Shown: one piece after another, positions 46,631 to 57,252 of the stretch
Numbering within the stretch: position 1 is the stretch's first letter
How the letters are laid out: each line of letters begins with the position of its first letter
NCBI RefSeq assembly: GCF_022347565.1
Contig: NZ_JAKRGH010000005.1
Location: forward strand, 62,001-126,000
Direction of reading: 5' to 3'
Source of the DNA: Vibrio sp. Of7-15
Lineage (GTDB): Bacteria; Pseudomonadota; Gammaproteobacteria; Enterobacterales; Vibrionaceae
Length of the DNA stretch: 64,000 bases
Notes under the pieces: model-generated
Database searches by the model: none
What the model saw: the letters and a program-made list of their open reading frames with translations, nothing else
What the model was told of the DNA's origin: nothing
Position numbers and translations under genes: made by a program

Positions 46631-47140
46631 TTTATATATATCCACACAATTCACATTTCGAGATGTTCTTTATTGATTTGTTTGTAAGTTATAAACCCTC
46701 TGTTTCATTTATGTCTTGTATGTATTAATAAGTTGTTTCTTTATTTTATCACCTATCTAGGTAGAATCATTAAGTTTTTTATTTAGCTAGTTGTTACTTT
46801 AAATATGAGAACCTAATTTATTGTTTGCTTTGTCGATATTGCTTTTTGGGTAGTTTGATTAGATTTAATCGAAGAGAGGATTTTTTGGATTGAGAACACT
46901 ATGCTCAGTGTTAAGGTTTTTATTTTTGTATTGGGTTGTTTTCTTCAGTAATAAAATAGCAAAAATTATGCTGATTTCTCTACACTTATCACCATAGTGT
47001 GAGGTAAATTGAGAGTGTATAAGACATAAACGGTAACAATTTCGTATCTGCATTTTATACAACTGCTGATACCTTTTTTAGCTGTTCCGAGTACACTGGG
47101 GATAAGTAAACTCATCACTTTTTATGAGGTTAGGTGAAAG
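46631..47140. other. AT-rich divergent region between the GT25 gene and ompR
   Basis: About 510 bp with no gene I trust. It must contain promoters for the LPS trio (minus) and ompR (plus). No JUMPstart/ops element (GGCGGTAG core) was seen on either strand. The sequence is A+T-rich up to about 46990 and becomes ordinary near ompR, suggesting the edge of an acquired segment lies there. Confidence 0.5.
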
Positions 47141-47860
47141 ATGCAGGACAATTTTAAAATTCTGGTGGTAGATGATGACATGCGTCTACGTTCGTTGTTA
47201 GATCGCTATCTTTCTGAGCAAGGTTTTCAGGTACGTAGTGTTGCCAATAGTGAGCAGATGGATCGTCTACTATCACGTGAAACGTTTCACTTGATGGTAT
47301 TAGATTTGATGTTACCAGGTGAAGATGGCTTATCTATTTGCCGCCGCTTGCGTAATGCTAACAATATGCTGCCAATCTTAATGCTGACCGCAAAGGGTGA
47401 TGAAGTGGATCGGATTGTTGGCCTTGAAGTTGGGGCCGATGATTACTTACCTAAACCATTTAACCCACGTGAGCTGTTAGCGCGTATTCGTGCAGTATTG
47501 CGCCGCCAAACCATTGAAGCGCCAGGTGCACCGAGTACGGAAGACAAATTGGTTGAGTTTGGTGAGTTTAAGTTGAACTTAGGCACGCGTGAAATGTTCC
47601 GTAACGAAGAGCCAATGCCACTGACATCGGGTGAATTTGCGGTATTAAAAGCCTTGGTGACTCACATGCGAGAGCCTATGTCGCGTGATAAGTTAATGAA
47701 CATGGCACGCGGGCGTGAATACTCAGCAATGGAGCGTTCCATTGATGTTCAAATTTCTCGTTTACGCCGGATGGTTGAAGAAGACCCAAGCAAACCAAGA
47801 TACATTCAAACCGTATGGGGGCTAGGTTATGTCTTTGTCCCTGACGGAAAAGATGTTTAA
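47141..47860 (+). CDS. ompR: Response regulator OmpR
   Basis: A 239-residue OmpR-class regulator. The receiver has the DDD acidic pocket near residue 11-13 and phospho-acceptor Asp55 (VLDLMLPG). A winged-helix domain (about 135-235, MSRDKLMNMARGREYSAMERSIDVQISRLRRM) binds DNA. With EnvZ it controls porin and osmotic-stress genes. It is the first gene of the ompB operon, but an intrinsic terminator lies between it and envZ. Confidence 0.97.
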   Translation: MQDNFKILVVDDDMRLRSLLDRYLSEQGFQVRSVANSEQMDRLLSRETFHLMVLDLMLPGEDGLSICRRLRNANNMLPILMLTAKGDEVDRIVGLEVGADDYLPKPFNPRELLARIRAVLRRQTIEAPGAPSTEDKLVEFGEFKLNLGTREMFRNEEPMPLTSGEFAVLKALVTHMREPMSRDKLMNMARGREYSAMERSIDVQISRLRRMVEEDPSKPRYIQTVWGLGYVFVPDGKDV

Positions 47861-47874
47861 ATCACTCTGACATA

Positions 47875-47908
47875 AAGCTTGGGTTATCTGTTGCCCAAGC
47901 TTTTTTGT
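47875..47908 (+). terminator. Intrinsic terminator between ompR and envZ
   Basis: A 9-bp perfect stem AAGCTTGGG (47875-47883) / CCCAAGCTT (47894-47902) and a run of T's. It sits in the 85-bp gap between the two genes and would reduce envZ expression relative to ompR. Confidence 0.85.
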
Positions 47909-47945
47909 TTTCTCTTCTCTAACTTACACTGACAGCGGATTATTT

Positions 47946-49268
47946 ATGCGCCTTTCTCCTCGTAGTACCTTTGCTCGAACTCTTTTTTTACTCGCAACCT
48001 TATTGATTGCTAGCCAAGTACTTTCTTATCTCGCGGTTTTGAATTATGCCCTTCTACCGAGCTTGCAACAATTTAACCGGATTTTGGCTTATGAAGTGAG
48101 GTTGATGCTGGTGGAAGATGTGGAAATGGCGGATGGCAATAAAGTTCATTTGGATCAACCGCTAAGGCGTCAGTTGCTTGAACAGCTTGGTGTGAGCTTG
48201 CATTCGAAAGAAGAAGAGATCAGTAAGGAGTACGTACAAGCACGAAGCATTGATTTTTTAAGTGAGGAAATGAGCCATGCGCTTGATTCGCCCACAGAGG
48301 TTAGACTGATTTTAGGTGCGGATAGCTACGTGTTGTGGATGAAGAGCGAAGCCATGCCAGGCTTTTTGATGCGGGTGCCTTTATCTGAGCTTCAAGAGGA
48401 AGACTTCTCTCCTTTATTTCGGAATAGTTTGATCATTGCCTTGATGGTGATCGCGGGGGGCTGGCTGTTTATTCGCTTACAAAATCGTCCTTTGGTTGCG
48501 CTTGAGCAGGCGGCTCGTAAAGTAGGTAAAGGGGAGATCCCACCACCATTACCTGAAAAAGGAGCCTCAGAAATCCGAGCGGTGACCCAAGCCTTTAATC
48601 AGATGTCCGATGATATTCAGCAATTAGAGGCAGATAGAGCTTTGTTGATGGCGGGTGTGAGTCATGATTTACGAACTCCGTTAACCCGAATCCGCTTAGC
48701 AACGGAGATGATGTCGCCAGAAGACGACTATTTAGCAGAAAGCATGATTAAAGACACGGAAGAGTGTAATGAGATCATTAATCAATTCATGGATTACCTT
48801 AAACCGATCACCGAGCAAAACTTTGATGGCGCTGATTTAAATACCATTGCTGGTGAAGTGGCGGCAGCGGAAGGAGGATATGAGCGTGAAATTGAAACGG
48901 ATTTCTCACCATTACCTCGTGATGTCCATGGTAACTCTGTGGCGGTTAAACGTGCCGTCGCAAACTTAGTGGTGAACTCTGTACGCTATGGGAATGGCTG
49001 GATAAAAATGTCAACAGGAGCCAGTGCGGATCATACGGTGGCTTGGGTGTGCGTGGAAGATAATGGGCCGGGCATTGCCGAAGATCAGATGAAGTCGGTA
49101 TTTGAACCTTTTACCCGTGGCGACAGTGCTCGGGGCAGTGAAGGTACGGGACTAGGGCTTGCGATTGTAAAACGAATCGTGGATCAGCACCGTGGTTCGT
49201 TGTCCCTTCGTAATCGAAGTGAGGGGGGGCTGAAAGTTCAGCTAAACTTCCCGATGAAAAGAAAATAA
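47946..49268 (+). CDS. envZ: Osmosensor histidine kinase EnvZ
   Basis: A 440-residue sensor kinase, with transmembrane helices at about 13-36 and 158-178, a periplasmic domain between, HAMP (about 180-230), the phosphorylated His240 in [12 protein letters not shown], and the ATPase domain ([27 protein letters not shown]). It phosphorylates and dephosphorylates OmpR in response to osmolarity and other envelope cues. It is separated from ompR by a terminator hairpin and ends in another. Confidence 0.96.
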   Translation: MRLSPRSTFARTLFLLATLLIASQVLSYLAVLNYALLPSLQQFNRILAYEVRLMLVEDVEMADGNKVHLDQPLRRQLLEQLGVSLHSKEEEISKEYVQARSIDFLSEEMSHALDSPTEVRLILGADSYVLWMKSEAMPGFLMRVPLSELQEEDFSPLFRNSLIIALMVIAGGWLFIRLQNRPLVALEQAARKVGKGEIPPPLPEKGASEIRAVTQAFNQMSDDIQQLEADRALLMAGVSHDLRTPLTRIRLATEMMSPEDDYLAESMIKDTEECNEIINQFMDYLKPITEQNFDGADLNTIAGEVAAAEGGYEREIETDFSPLPRDVHGNSVAVKRAVANLVVNSVRYGNGWIKMSTGASADHTVAWVCVEDNGPGIAEDQMKSVFEPFTRGDSARGSEGTGLGLAIVKRIVDQHRGSLSLRNRSEGGLKVQLNFPMKRK

Positions 49269-49289
49269 AAATAAACTGATAAAACAATG

Positions 49290-49323
49290 AGGAGTGTGAT
49301 GGTTGTCATCACACTCCTTTTTA
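49290..49323 (+). terminator. Intrinsic terminator of envZ
   Basis: A 12-bp perfect stem AGGAGTGTGATG (49290-49301) / CATCACACTCCT (49307-49318), 5-base loop and T-run. It lies just past the purine-permease stop on the opposite strand. Confidence 0.92.
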
Positions 49324-50706
49324 TTATTGCTCGTCAGCGGTCAGGGTTTCTGGCAAGACGAGATTTAAGATGATCGCGGTAATGCCACCGGCTGCCACAC
49401 CTGAAGAGAAAATGCTTTTGATGAACTCTGGCATGAACTGCAAAATCTCTGGTTTTTGAGCGATGCCAAGGCCCATTGAAAATGACAAAGCCATGATTAA
49501 AATGGCGCGGCGGTCCAACTCTACGCGGGAAATAATACGAACCCCCGCAGCAGCAATGGTTCCGAACATAACAATGGTAGCCCCGCCAAGAACAGGCTCC
49601 GGAATCATTTGAACAAAGCTGGCGACACCTGGGAATAAACCAAGCAACACTAGCATGCCTGCAATGAAATAGCCTACATAGCGGCTAGCAACACCGGTGA
49701 GTAAAATCACGCCATTGTTTTGGCTAAACGTTGAATTAGGAAAGCTGTTAAAAGCAGCAGCAAGGGCTGAGTTTAGGCCGTCGGCCAGTACTCCGCCTTT
49801 AATTCGTTTCATATACTCCGGGCCTTTGACGGGTTGCTCTGATACTTCGGAGGTCGCCGTAATATCGCCAATGGCTTCAAGGGCGGTGATCAAAAAGATA
49901 AGCACCAAAGGAATGAATAAAGACCAGTCAAAACTCAGCCCAAACTGCATTGGAACTGGTAATGCCATGAATGCTGTGTCTGCTTGTGTGGGTGTGTCCA
50001 CTATGCCTAGAACCCATGCTAGAAAGTAGCCTGCGGTCATGGCAATCACAATGGAGGCCACACGTATGTATGGGTTTGAAGCTCGGTTTAACATGACAAT
50101 CAAGCCCAGTACCGTGCCTGCGAGTGCTAAATTATCTAAGCGTCCAAACGTACCATCATTGAGTGCTGCGTAGCCGCCACCCATTGAAACCAATCCTACT
50201 TGAATGAGCGTTAGACCAATTAAGGTCACCACAATGCCAGAAACCAGTGGGGTAATAATGCGCTGAGCGTATTGCAGTACGCGAGATAGCGCGATTTCAG
50301 CGGTTGATGCAACGAGAATTGTGCCAAAAATGGCGGCCATCATGGTGGCCACATCTGCTCCTCCGGCTTTGAGTGATAAGCCTGCACCAATAATTGGGCC
50401 CAAAAAGTTAAAACTGGTTCCTTGCACAGACAACAAACCTGAGCCAATTGGGCCAATGGTTCGAATTTGAATAAACGAAGAAATACCAGAAGCAAACAGA
50501 GACATGCTAATGATGGTATTGGTATCTGCAGCAGGCACTCCCAGCGCTTGGCAGATAATAAGAGAGGGCGTGATGACGGCAACAAACATCGCCAATAAAT
50601 GCTGAGTGGCGGCAAAAAGTGTTTGTGGTAGCGGAGGGCGATCGTCTAAGCGGTACACGAGTTCAGATCGACGAGGGGTAACGCTAGTCTCATTTTTAGC
50701 GGTCAT
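49324..50706 (-). CDS. xanP: NCS2-family purine (xanthine/uric acid-type) permease
   Basis: About 460 residues, close to E. coli XanP (463). It has 12-14 transmembrane segments. The NCS2 signature [10 protein letters not shown] near residue 325 has Thr-Gly after the core, as in xanthine permeases rather than uracil ones (Thr-Arg/Lys). It probably imports xanthine with protons. I start at ATG 50706 (MTAKNETSV). A perfect PurR-like palindrome lies 176-195 bases upstream, so purine repression is likely. The specific substrate is inferred. Confidence 0.85.
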   Translation of the reverse strand: MTAKNETSVTPRRSELVYRLDDRPPLPQTLFAATQHLLAMFVAVITPSLIICQALGVPAADTNTIISMSLFASGISSFIQIRTIGPIGSGLLSVQGTSFNFLGPIIGAGLSLKAGGADVATMMAAIFGTILVASTAEIALSRVLQYAQRIITPLVSGIVVTLIGLTLIQVGLVSMGGGYAALNDGTFGRLDNLALAGTVLGLIVMLNRASNPYIRVASIVIAMTAGYFLAWVLGIVDTPTQADTAFMALPVPMQFGLSFDWSLFIPLVLIFLITALEAIGDITATSEVSEQPVKGPEYMKRIKGGVLADGLNSALAAAFNSFPNSTFSQNNGVILLTGVASRYVGYFIAGMLVLLGLFPGVASFVQMIPEPVLGGATIVMFGTIAAAGVRIISRVELDRRAILIMALSFSMGLGIAQKPEILQFMPEFIKSIFSSGVAAGGITAIILNLVLPETLTADEQ

Positions 50707-50881
50707 GACCAAATTTTCCTGTTGATGGGTACTACAACTTTGTTTTCGCTGAATGGGAAAACAAAGAGAAATAGGCTTCAATCTGTGATTGCTGTTAATC
50801 AGAACCTATTTCAGTCGTGGGGGTTACCAGTCTGCTTTGAAGCTGGTCTCAGATTCGCGATATTGTAGTTATTTTTCTGAA

Positions 50882-50901
50882 AATAGCAAACGTTTGCTAT
50901 T
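50882..50901. promoter_or_regulatory. PurR operator-like palindrome upstream of the purine permease
   Basis: A perfect 20-bp palindrome, AATAGCAAACGTTTGCTATT, containing the PurR core GCAAACGTTTGC. It is positioned 176 bases before the permease ATG and just beyond the recG terminator, so it most likely controls the permease. Confidence 0.85.
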
Positions 50902-50943
50902 CGTTGTGGAAGGGCTTTAGTTAATTGGTAGAAAAGAAGAAAA

Positions 50944-50964
50944 CTCAGGCAAAATTTGCCTGAG
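50944..50964 (-). terminator. Intrinsic terminator of recG
   Basis: A near-perfect palindrome CTCAGGCAAA-A-TTTGCCTGAG (50944-50964) with a T-rich tract after it on the minus strand (plus-strand A-rich 50933-50943). Confidence 0.85.
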
Positions 50965-50976
50965 AAAGGGAATGAT

Positions 50977-53058
50977 CTAAGCGTTTGAGTATACGTCTCG
51001 CTCACCTAACCAGCGTTCAATAATTGCACGGGCATTTTGAGGGTAGTTATCGTGAATATGGCGTGCGATGCGTTGCACTTCAGGTATCAAGCGCTGGTCA
51101 CGTACTAAATCAGCGATTTTAAATTCCGCCAATCCGGTTTGTTTGGTGCCAAGTAGCTCACCTGGACCGCGAATTTCTAAGTCTTTTTGGGCGATCACAA
51201 AGCCATCGTTACTTTCGCGAAGAACACCGAGTCGTTTCTGAGCCGTTTTAGAGAGCGGAGCGTGATAGAGTAAGACGCAGTGGCTGGCCACGGAGCCTCG
51301 GCCAACACGCCCTCTAAGCTGGTGGAGCTGAGCTAACCCTAATCGCTCTGGGTTTTCGATGATCATTAAGCTGGAGTTGGGGACATCTACACCCACTTCA
51401 ATAACCGTTGTTGCCACCAGCAGGTGCAACTCTCCCGCTTTAAACTGTTGCATGATGGCTTGTTTTTCTGCGGATTTCATACGGCCATGGACTAGTCCGA
51501 TTTTTAGCTCAGGCAATTGGAGCTTCAGTTCTTCTGCGGTGTCGGCGGCGGCTTGCGCTTCAAGGACCTCTGATTCGTCGATCAGTGTACATACCCAATA
51601 CGCCTGGCGGCCTTCATTCAAGCAAGCAGAACGGACGCGATCAACAATGTCTTTTCGGCGAGTATCTGGAATGGCGATAGTTTGGATTGGTGTTCGGCCA
51701 GGAGGCAGCTCATCAATGACGGATGTTTCTAAGTCAGCGTATGCCGTCATGGCTAAGGTCCGTGGGATTGGGGTGGCGGTCATGATCAGTTGGTGAGGGT
51801 AAGCGCCTTGCTTAGCCCCTTTCTCACGTAACTCTAAGCGTTGATGAACACCAAAGCGGTGCTGCTCATCAATGATCACTAACGCTAAGTTATGGAAGTG
51901 GACATGCTCTTGGAATAGAGCGTGGGTGCCGACCACCATCTTTGCTTCACCACTGGCAATTTTAGCTAACTCTTTTTCTTTGGCTTTGCCTGTTAGCTTG
52001 CCTGCTAACCAACCAACCTGAATGTCCATGGGCTCAAGCCACTGGGCAAAGTTAATGGTGTGCTGCTCAGCCAGTAACTCAGTAGGGGCCATTAAAGCCA
52101 CTTGATAACCATGTTCAATGGCTCTGACGGCGGCCATGGCAGCGACTAAGGTTTTACCTGAACCTACATCTCCTTGTACGAGTCGCATCATTGGGTGTGG
52201 TTTTGCTAAATCTGTTTCTATTTCTGCGACGACTCGGTTTTGAGCATTCGTGGGAGAAAAAGGCAGTTGTGCGAGCAGTTTGTCTTTTAAGCCACTCACC
52301 GCTTTGAGTGGAAAGGCATTGTCTTTTTGCCCTTTGCTGCGCACTGCTAACATGGATAAGTTTTGAGCCAATAATTCTTCAATGATCAAGCGTTGCTGAG
52401 CGGGGTGTTTTCCTTCATCAAATAAGGAAAGATCGATGGTCGGCTCTGGGCGATGAATGGTGTGTAACGCTTGGGGCAGGGTGGTCTGTTTGTTGTATAG
52501 ACCATCTGGCAGCAGCTCAGTGACCGCCGCTTTATCCAGCAGAGCCAATGCCTGATCTGTGATGTTACGTAACGTGGTCTGGCGAAGCCCTTCGGTGGTG
52601 GGATACACCGGGGTTAGTGTTTGTTCGGTGTCTGCGGGTTGAGTTGGACTAAAGAACTGGTAATCAGGATGCACTATTTCTAGACCACCATACCCCCGCT
52701 TTATTTCACCATATGCATGCACTAAACGGCCTTCGCTGAAATTGTTTTTCATTCCGGCATTAAAGTTAAAAAAGCGCAAGGTAACGAAGCCTTTACCGTC
52801 GCTGATTTTTACCGTTAGCATTTTGCGTTTACCAAATAGAGTATCGCATGACATCACTTTTCCTTGCACGGCAGCAAACAGTCCGGCATGGAGCTTCACC
52901 ATTGGCCATATCCGGGTGCGGTCTTCGTAGCGCAGCGGCAGATGAAAAAGGAGATCTTGTACTGTGCGGAGCCCAATCTTTTCCAGCTTTTCGGCAACTT
53001 TGGCACCAATGCCTGAAAGCGAAGTGAGAGGGACTGCAGAGAGAAGTTGTGATTGCAT
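50977..53058 (-). CDS. recG: ATP-dependent DNA helicase RecG
   Basis: A 693-residue superfamily 2 helicase, the usual length. It has an N-terminal HhH-like and wedge/OB region (about 60-170, LPLRYEDRT), Walker A GDVGSGKT near residue 290, DEQH (Walker B), and motif VI QLRGRVGRG. RecG regresses stalled replication forks and migrates Holliday junctions. It follows trmH by 18 bp and is the last gene of the gmk-rpoZ-spoT-trmH-recG series, as in E. coli. Confidence 0.98.
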   Translation of the reverse strand: MQSQLLSAVPLTSLSGIGAKVAEKLEKIGLRTVQDLLFHLPLRYEDRTRIWPMVKLHAGLFAAVQGKVMSCDTLFGKRKMLTVKISDGKGFVTLRFFNFNAGMKNNFSEGRLVHAYGEIKRGYGGLEIVHPDYQFFSPTQPADTEQTLTPVYPTTEGLRQTTLRNITDQALALLDKAAVTELLPDGLYNKQTTLPQALHTIHRPEPTIDLSLFDEGKHPAQQRLIIEELLAQNLSMLAVRSKGQKDNAFPLKAVSGLKDKLLAQLPFSPTNAQNRVVAEIETDLAKPHPMMRLVQGDVGSGKTLVAAMAAVRAIEHGYQVALMAPTELLAEQHTINFAQWLEPMDIQVGWLAGKLTGKAKEKELAKIASGEAKMVVGTHALFQEHVHFHNLALVIIDEQHRFGVHQRLELREKGAKQGAYPHQLIMTATPIPRTLAMTAYADLETSVIDELPPGRTPIQTIAIPDTRRKDIVDRVRSACLNEGRQAYWVCTLIDESEVLEAQAAADTAEELKLQLPELKIGLVHGRMKSAEKQAIMQQFKAGELHLLVATTVIEVGVDVPNSSLMIIENPERLGLAQLHQLRGRVGRGSVASHCVLLYHAPLSKTAQKRLGVLRESNDGFVIAQKDLEIRGPGELLGTKQTGLAEFKIADLVRDQRLIPEVQRIARHIHDNYPQNARAIIERWLGERDVYSNA

Positions 53059-53076
53059 GCTCTATCCTTGTCAGGG

Positions 53077-53772
53077 TTACTCGTCTTGGGTTGCCTGCAT
53101 TTCTGCCCACCATGCATCATTAGCCACGATTTGACCTTGATTATCCAGCTCTGGGAAAGGTAACCCTTTGCGCTTGGCGACTTTGGCTAATACAGGGTGG
53201 CCGCGTTCAAATAAAATGCGATTGACGACATCATCTGGCAGTGAAGTGGTGTCGTTATTGTACATGCCAGCCAGTTGGCGTTGGCGTTGAGCTTCATACA
53301 AAATTAATGCACTGGCTACAGAGACATTTAAAGACTGTACCATACCTACCATCGGGATGATGATGTCTTGATCGGCCATTGATAGCGCTTTGGGGCTGAT
53401 GCCTGTTTTTTCACTGCCAAGAATGATGGCGGTAGGTTTGGTGTAATCGATTTCTCGAAAATCTACCGCAGTATCAGACAGGTTCGTTGCCAGTACTTGC
53501 ATGCCCTGTGCTTTGAGATGGCCAATAGCACCGTCAATATTTTTATGGGTATCCACTTCAACCCAGTTGCGTGCGCCAGCTGAGGTATGACTGAGGGTTT
53601 GCATAGCTTTGGTTGGCCAAACCGCATGAATTTTATGAACACCCGTGGCATCGGCAGTGCGAATAATGGCAGAGACATTGTTGGGTTTGTGTACTTCTTC
53701 TAAGCACAAGGTGAGATCCGTCTGACGAGCGGTCAGTACAGAAATAATTCGCTGATAACGTTCGTAATTCAT
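53077..53772 (-). CDS. trmH: tRNA (guanosine-18-2'-O)-methyltransferase TrmH
   Basis: A 231-residue SPOUT-class methyltransferase that 2'-O-methylates G18 in the tRNA D-loop. The knotted C-terminal motifs ILGSEKTGISP (SAM-binding) and SLNVSVASALILYE (motif 3) are present, as is the N-terminal NVSAIIRTADATG. It lies 80 bp after spoT behind a terminator, 18 bp ahead of recG. Confidence 0.97.
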   Translation of the reverse strand: MNYERYQRIISVLTARQTDLTLCLEEVHKPNNVSAIIRTADATGVHKIHAVWPTKAMQTLSHTSAGARNWVEVDTHKNIDGAIGHLKAQGMQVLATNLSDTAVDFREIDYTKPTAIILGSEKTGISPKALSMADQDIIIPMVGMVQSLNVSVASALILYEAQRQRQLAGMYNNDTTSLPDDVVNRILFERGHPVLAKVAKRKGLPFPELDNQGQIVANDAWWAEMQATQDE

Positions 53773-53802
53773 AATAGAAATATGTCGATAATGGTCAAAA
53801 AG

Positions 53803-53834
53803 AAAATGCGCTCAGGGTTAAGTGAGCGCATTTT
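53803..53834 (-). terminator. Intrinsic terminator of spoT
   Basis: A 12-bp stem AAAATGCGCTCA (53803-53814) / TGAGCGCATTTT (53823-53834). On the minus strand a TTTTCTTTTT tail follows. It partially separates trmH-recG from spoT. Confidence 0.85.
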
Positions 53835-53851
53835 TTAGAAGTGGTGGTCGA

Positions 53852-55972
53852 TTAGTTGCGACGTCGGCTGACTTTGAGGATCTGTGGCATCACACGGATC
53901 CTACGCATGATTTCAGCCATATGGATGCGATCGCGAGTGGTCAGTTGAACCGTAACGGTATACAAACGGCCATCTTTTTCTTCGGTCGCTAAACCATGAA
54001 TGTTTGAGCCTGTGCTAGCGATGACGCTTGTCAGATCAGCCAGGGCACCTTGGTGGTTTTTAATGTCCACTTGAAGTTCAGTTAAGAACTCTTGCTCAAA
54101 TTCATCCGCCCATTCCACCGCCATGTATTTATCAGGTTCTTTCTGATAGCCACGAACATTGGCGCAATCATCCATGTGAACCACAAGGCCTCGGCCCGGA
54201 CTAACATGAGCGATGATGTGATCGCCAGGAATAGGGTGACAACAATTTGCAAACGTTAGCAAGATCCCTTCGGCACCGCGGATCGGGAGTTTCTTACCTG
54301 GAGGCACATCAGAGCTTGCTTGTTCTGTTAATTCATCGGCATCACCTAATAAACGTCTTGCGATAACAATACTCATGAGTTCGCCAAGGCCTATGGAAGC
54401 CAGCAGCTCATCTTTATCTTCAAGACGTAAATCAGTTAGCACATGGTTGATGTTGTCTTCTGCAATGTCATCAATACTGTGCTCGCCTAATGCGTGGTTC
54501 AATAAACGGCGGCCAAGAATGATGGAATCTTCTCGGCGCATGGTTTTTAGAACTTGGCGAACACGGGTGCGGGCACGTGCTGTCACGACATAGTTTAGCC
54601 ATGCTGCGTTTGGCCTTGCACCAGGTGCACTGATGATTTCAACCGTTTGGCCATTTTTGAGCGCTTTACTCAGTGGGTATGGTTGGCGATTAATACGTGC
54701 ACCAACACATGTATTCCCCACATCGGAGTGAACCGCGTAAGCAAAGTCTACGGCGGTTGCACCCACTGGCAGCTCAATAATGCGGCCTTTTGGTGTGAAA
54801 ACGTAAATCTCATCAGGGAAGAGATCAGATTTTACGTTCTCGATAAATTCAAAGGAGCTACCCGCGCTTTGTTGAAGTTCAAGTAGGCTTTGCATCCAGC
54901 GCTGTGCACGAATTTGTGCGGTAGTGCCAGAACGTTCACCGTTGTCTTTATAAGACCAGTGAGCAGCCACCCCTTTATCTGCCATTTGATCCATGTCGTC
55001 GGTACGAATTTGTACTTCAACAGGAACACCGTGTGGGCCAACCATTGAGGTATGTAATGACTGGTAACCATTGGCTTTAGGAACGGCAATATAATCTTTT
55101 ACACGACCCGGGCGGGGTTTGTACAAGTTGTGAACCTGACCCATAACGCGATAACAAGTATCGAAATCTTTCACGATTACTCGAAATGCGTAAATATCCA
55201 TGATGGTGTGGAAACGTTGTTCTTTGCCTTTCATCTTGTTGTAGATGGAAAACAAGTTTTTCTCGCGTCCAAGTACCTGAGCGTCGATGCCCGCTTCTTC
55301 AAGGCGACCTTCAATCTCCGAATGGATTTTTTGGATCATCTCTTTACGGTTACCACGAGCAGATTTCACCACTTCTTTTAAAACACGAGCACGGTTAGGG
55401 TAGAGGGCTTCAAAACCCAGCTCTTCCAGCTCTGTTTTAATATTATGAATACCTAAACGGTGCGCCAGTGGCGAGAAAATCTCGAGAGTTTCTTTCGCAA
55501 TACGGCGACGTTTATCAGGGCGAAGAGCCCCAAGGGTACGCATATTATGAGTACGGTCGGCAAGCTTGATCAGAATCACTCGAATGTCATGCACCATGGC
55601 CATGATCATTTTGCGGAAGTTTTCCGCTTGAGCTTCTTTACGATCGCGGAACTTTAGCTTGTCCAGCTTGGAGACACCGTCAACTAATTCCGCTACAGTC
55701 GCGCCAAAACGCTGCTCTAGGTCTTCTTTAGTGACTTCGGTATCTTCAATAACATCATGAAGTAGGGCCGCCATTAACGTTTCATGATCCAAATGCATTT
55801 CAGCGAGGATACGTGCTACGGCAACGGGGTGGATAATATAGGGTTCACCACTGGAGCGAGTTTGTCCTTCGTGGGCATCCCTTGCGACCAGATAAGCCTG
55901 ACGCAGAGCCTCAATGTGAGACTCTGCTAGGTACTGGTTTGCGACATCTTTAAGACTATCGAATAGATACAA
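53852..55972 (-). CDS. spoT: Bifunctional (p)ppGpp synthetase/hydrolase SpoT
   Basis: A 706-residue protein. The N-terminal hydrolase domain has the HD motif His72-Asp73 (LLHDVIEDTE), so it can degrade (p)ppGpp. The synthetase domain (about 220-340) has YAFRVIVKD and YQSLHTSMVGP. A TGS domain (about 388-448), helical and zinc-finger-like segments (FANCCHPIPGD) and a C-terminal ACT domain follow. It senses carbon, fatty acid and iron starvation. It starts 23 bp after rpoZ and has no obvious separate promoter, consistent with the rpoZ-spoT operon. Confidence 0.98.
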   Translation of the reverse strand: MYLFDSLKDVANQYLAESHIEALRQAYLVARDAHEGQTRSSGEPYIIHPVAVARILAEMHLDHETLMAALLHDVIEDTEVTKEDLEQRFGATVAELVDGVSKLDKLKFRDRKEAQAENFRKMIMAMVHDIRVILIKLADRTHNMRTLGALRPDKRRRIAKETLEIFSPLAHRLGIHNIKTELEELGFEALYPNRARVLKEVVKSARGNRKEMIQKIHSEIEGRLEEAGIDAQVLGREKNLFSIYNKMKGKEQRFHTIMDIYAFRVIVKDFDTCYRVMGQVHNLYKPRPGRVKDYIAVPKANGYQSLHTSMVGPHGVPVEVQIRTDDMDQMADKGVAAHWSYKDNGERSGTTAQIRAQRWMQSLLELQQSAGSSFEFIENVKSDLFPDEIYVFTPKGRIIELPVGATAVDFAYAVHSDVGNTCVGARINRQPYPLSKALKNGQTVEIISAPGARPNAAWLNYVVTARARTRVRQVLKTMRREDSIILGRRLLNHALGEHSIDDIAEDNINHVLTDLRLEDKDELLASIGLGELMSIVIARRLLGDADELTEQASSDVPPGKKLPIRGAEGILLTFANCCHPIPGDHIIAHVSPGRGLVVHMDDCANVRGYQKEPDKYMAVEWADEFEQEFLTELQVDIKNHQGALADLTSVIASTGSNIHGLATEEKDGRLYTVTVQLTTRDRIHMAEIMRRIRVMPQILKVSRRRN

Positions 55973-55995
55973 ACTTTGACCCGAATAGGTTTAGA

Positions 55996-56268
55996 TTAAC
56001 GGTTATGAGCAATAGAGCTAACTGCTGCTAATTCTGCAGCTTCTTGCTCTTGCTGTTCTTGACGCTCACGAGCATCTAGCACATCTTTAGTGATTAGACC
56101 TTCTTCGATCTCACGAAGAGCGATAACAGTTTGTTTATCATTCTCTTCTGGCACTAGTGCATCTTTACCACCAGTTTGGATTTGACGAGCGCGGCGAGCT
56201 GCAATTAAAACTAGGTCGAAGCGGTTGCCAATTTTCTCAACAGCGTCTTGAACGGTTACGCGTGCCAT
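55996..56268 (-). CDS. rpoZ: RNA polymerase omega subunit
   Basis: A 90-residue protein, the family norm. [29 protein letters not shown] is a textbook N-terminus. Omega assists beta' folding and forms part of the ppGpp site 1 with beta'. I use ATG 56268, with GGAG seven bases upstream; the four-residue upstream extension in the frame is not needed. It lies between gmk and spoT. Confidence 0.97.
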   Translation of the reverse strand: MARVTVQDAVEKIGNRFDLVLIAARRARQIQTGGKDALVPEENDKQTVIALREIEEGLITKDVLDARERQEQQEQEAAELAAVSSIAHNR

Positions 56269-56358
56269 GAAGGACTCCAATAAAGTAAGTTAAATTATGA
56301 CGTAAAATTGTACAGAATTGCGTTATCAATACCACTAAATTTATGGTTTTGCTATTAC

Positions 56359-56994
<636 letters not shown>

Positions 56995-57192
56995 TTAGGT
57001 AGAGACGTCATCATGGTTATTGATAGAAATAAATAACGTATTTGATGTGATGTCTTGGAAATTTAGGGAGGCGAAGATTAGCACGATCTTGCGCCAAATT
57101 AAATTAGCCACACCACATGGATTGATCTTTTTATCGCCAAATATGAGGATGAAAGGATCTTCATGGGTAAGACTGTCTGAATTATAGCTAAA

Positions 57193-57220
57193 AATCGCAG
57201 TGACCAAAGCCACTGCGATT
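57193..57220 (-). terminator. Intrinsic terminator of yicC
   Basis: A 10-bp stem AATCGCAGTG (57193-57202) / CACTGCGATT (57211-57220). A short T-run follows on the minus strand (plus-strand A-run 57190-57194). Confidence 0.8.
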
Positions 57221-57252
57221 GTATTGGGTTGAATGATCTCTATGGCTTGAGA

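Noticed and set aside
46865-47062. 65-codon minus-strand frame upstream of ompR
   Set aside because: Low-complexity, AT-driven frame in a promoter region without a ribosome site.
46631-47140. JUMPstart/ops element ahead of the LPS genes
   Set aside because: The GGCGGTAG core was not found on either strand, so RfaH control is not claimed.
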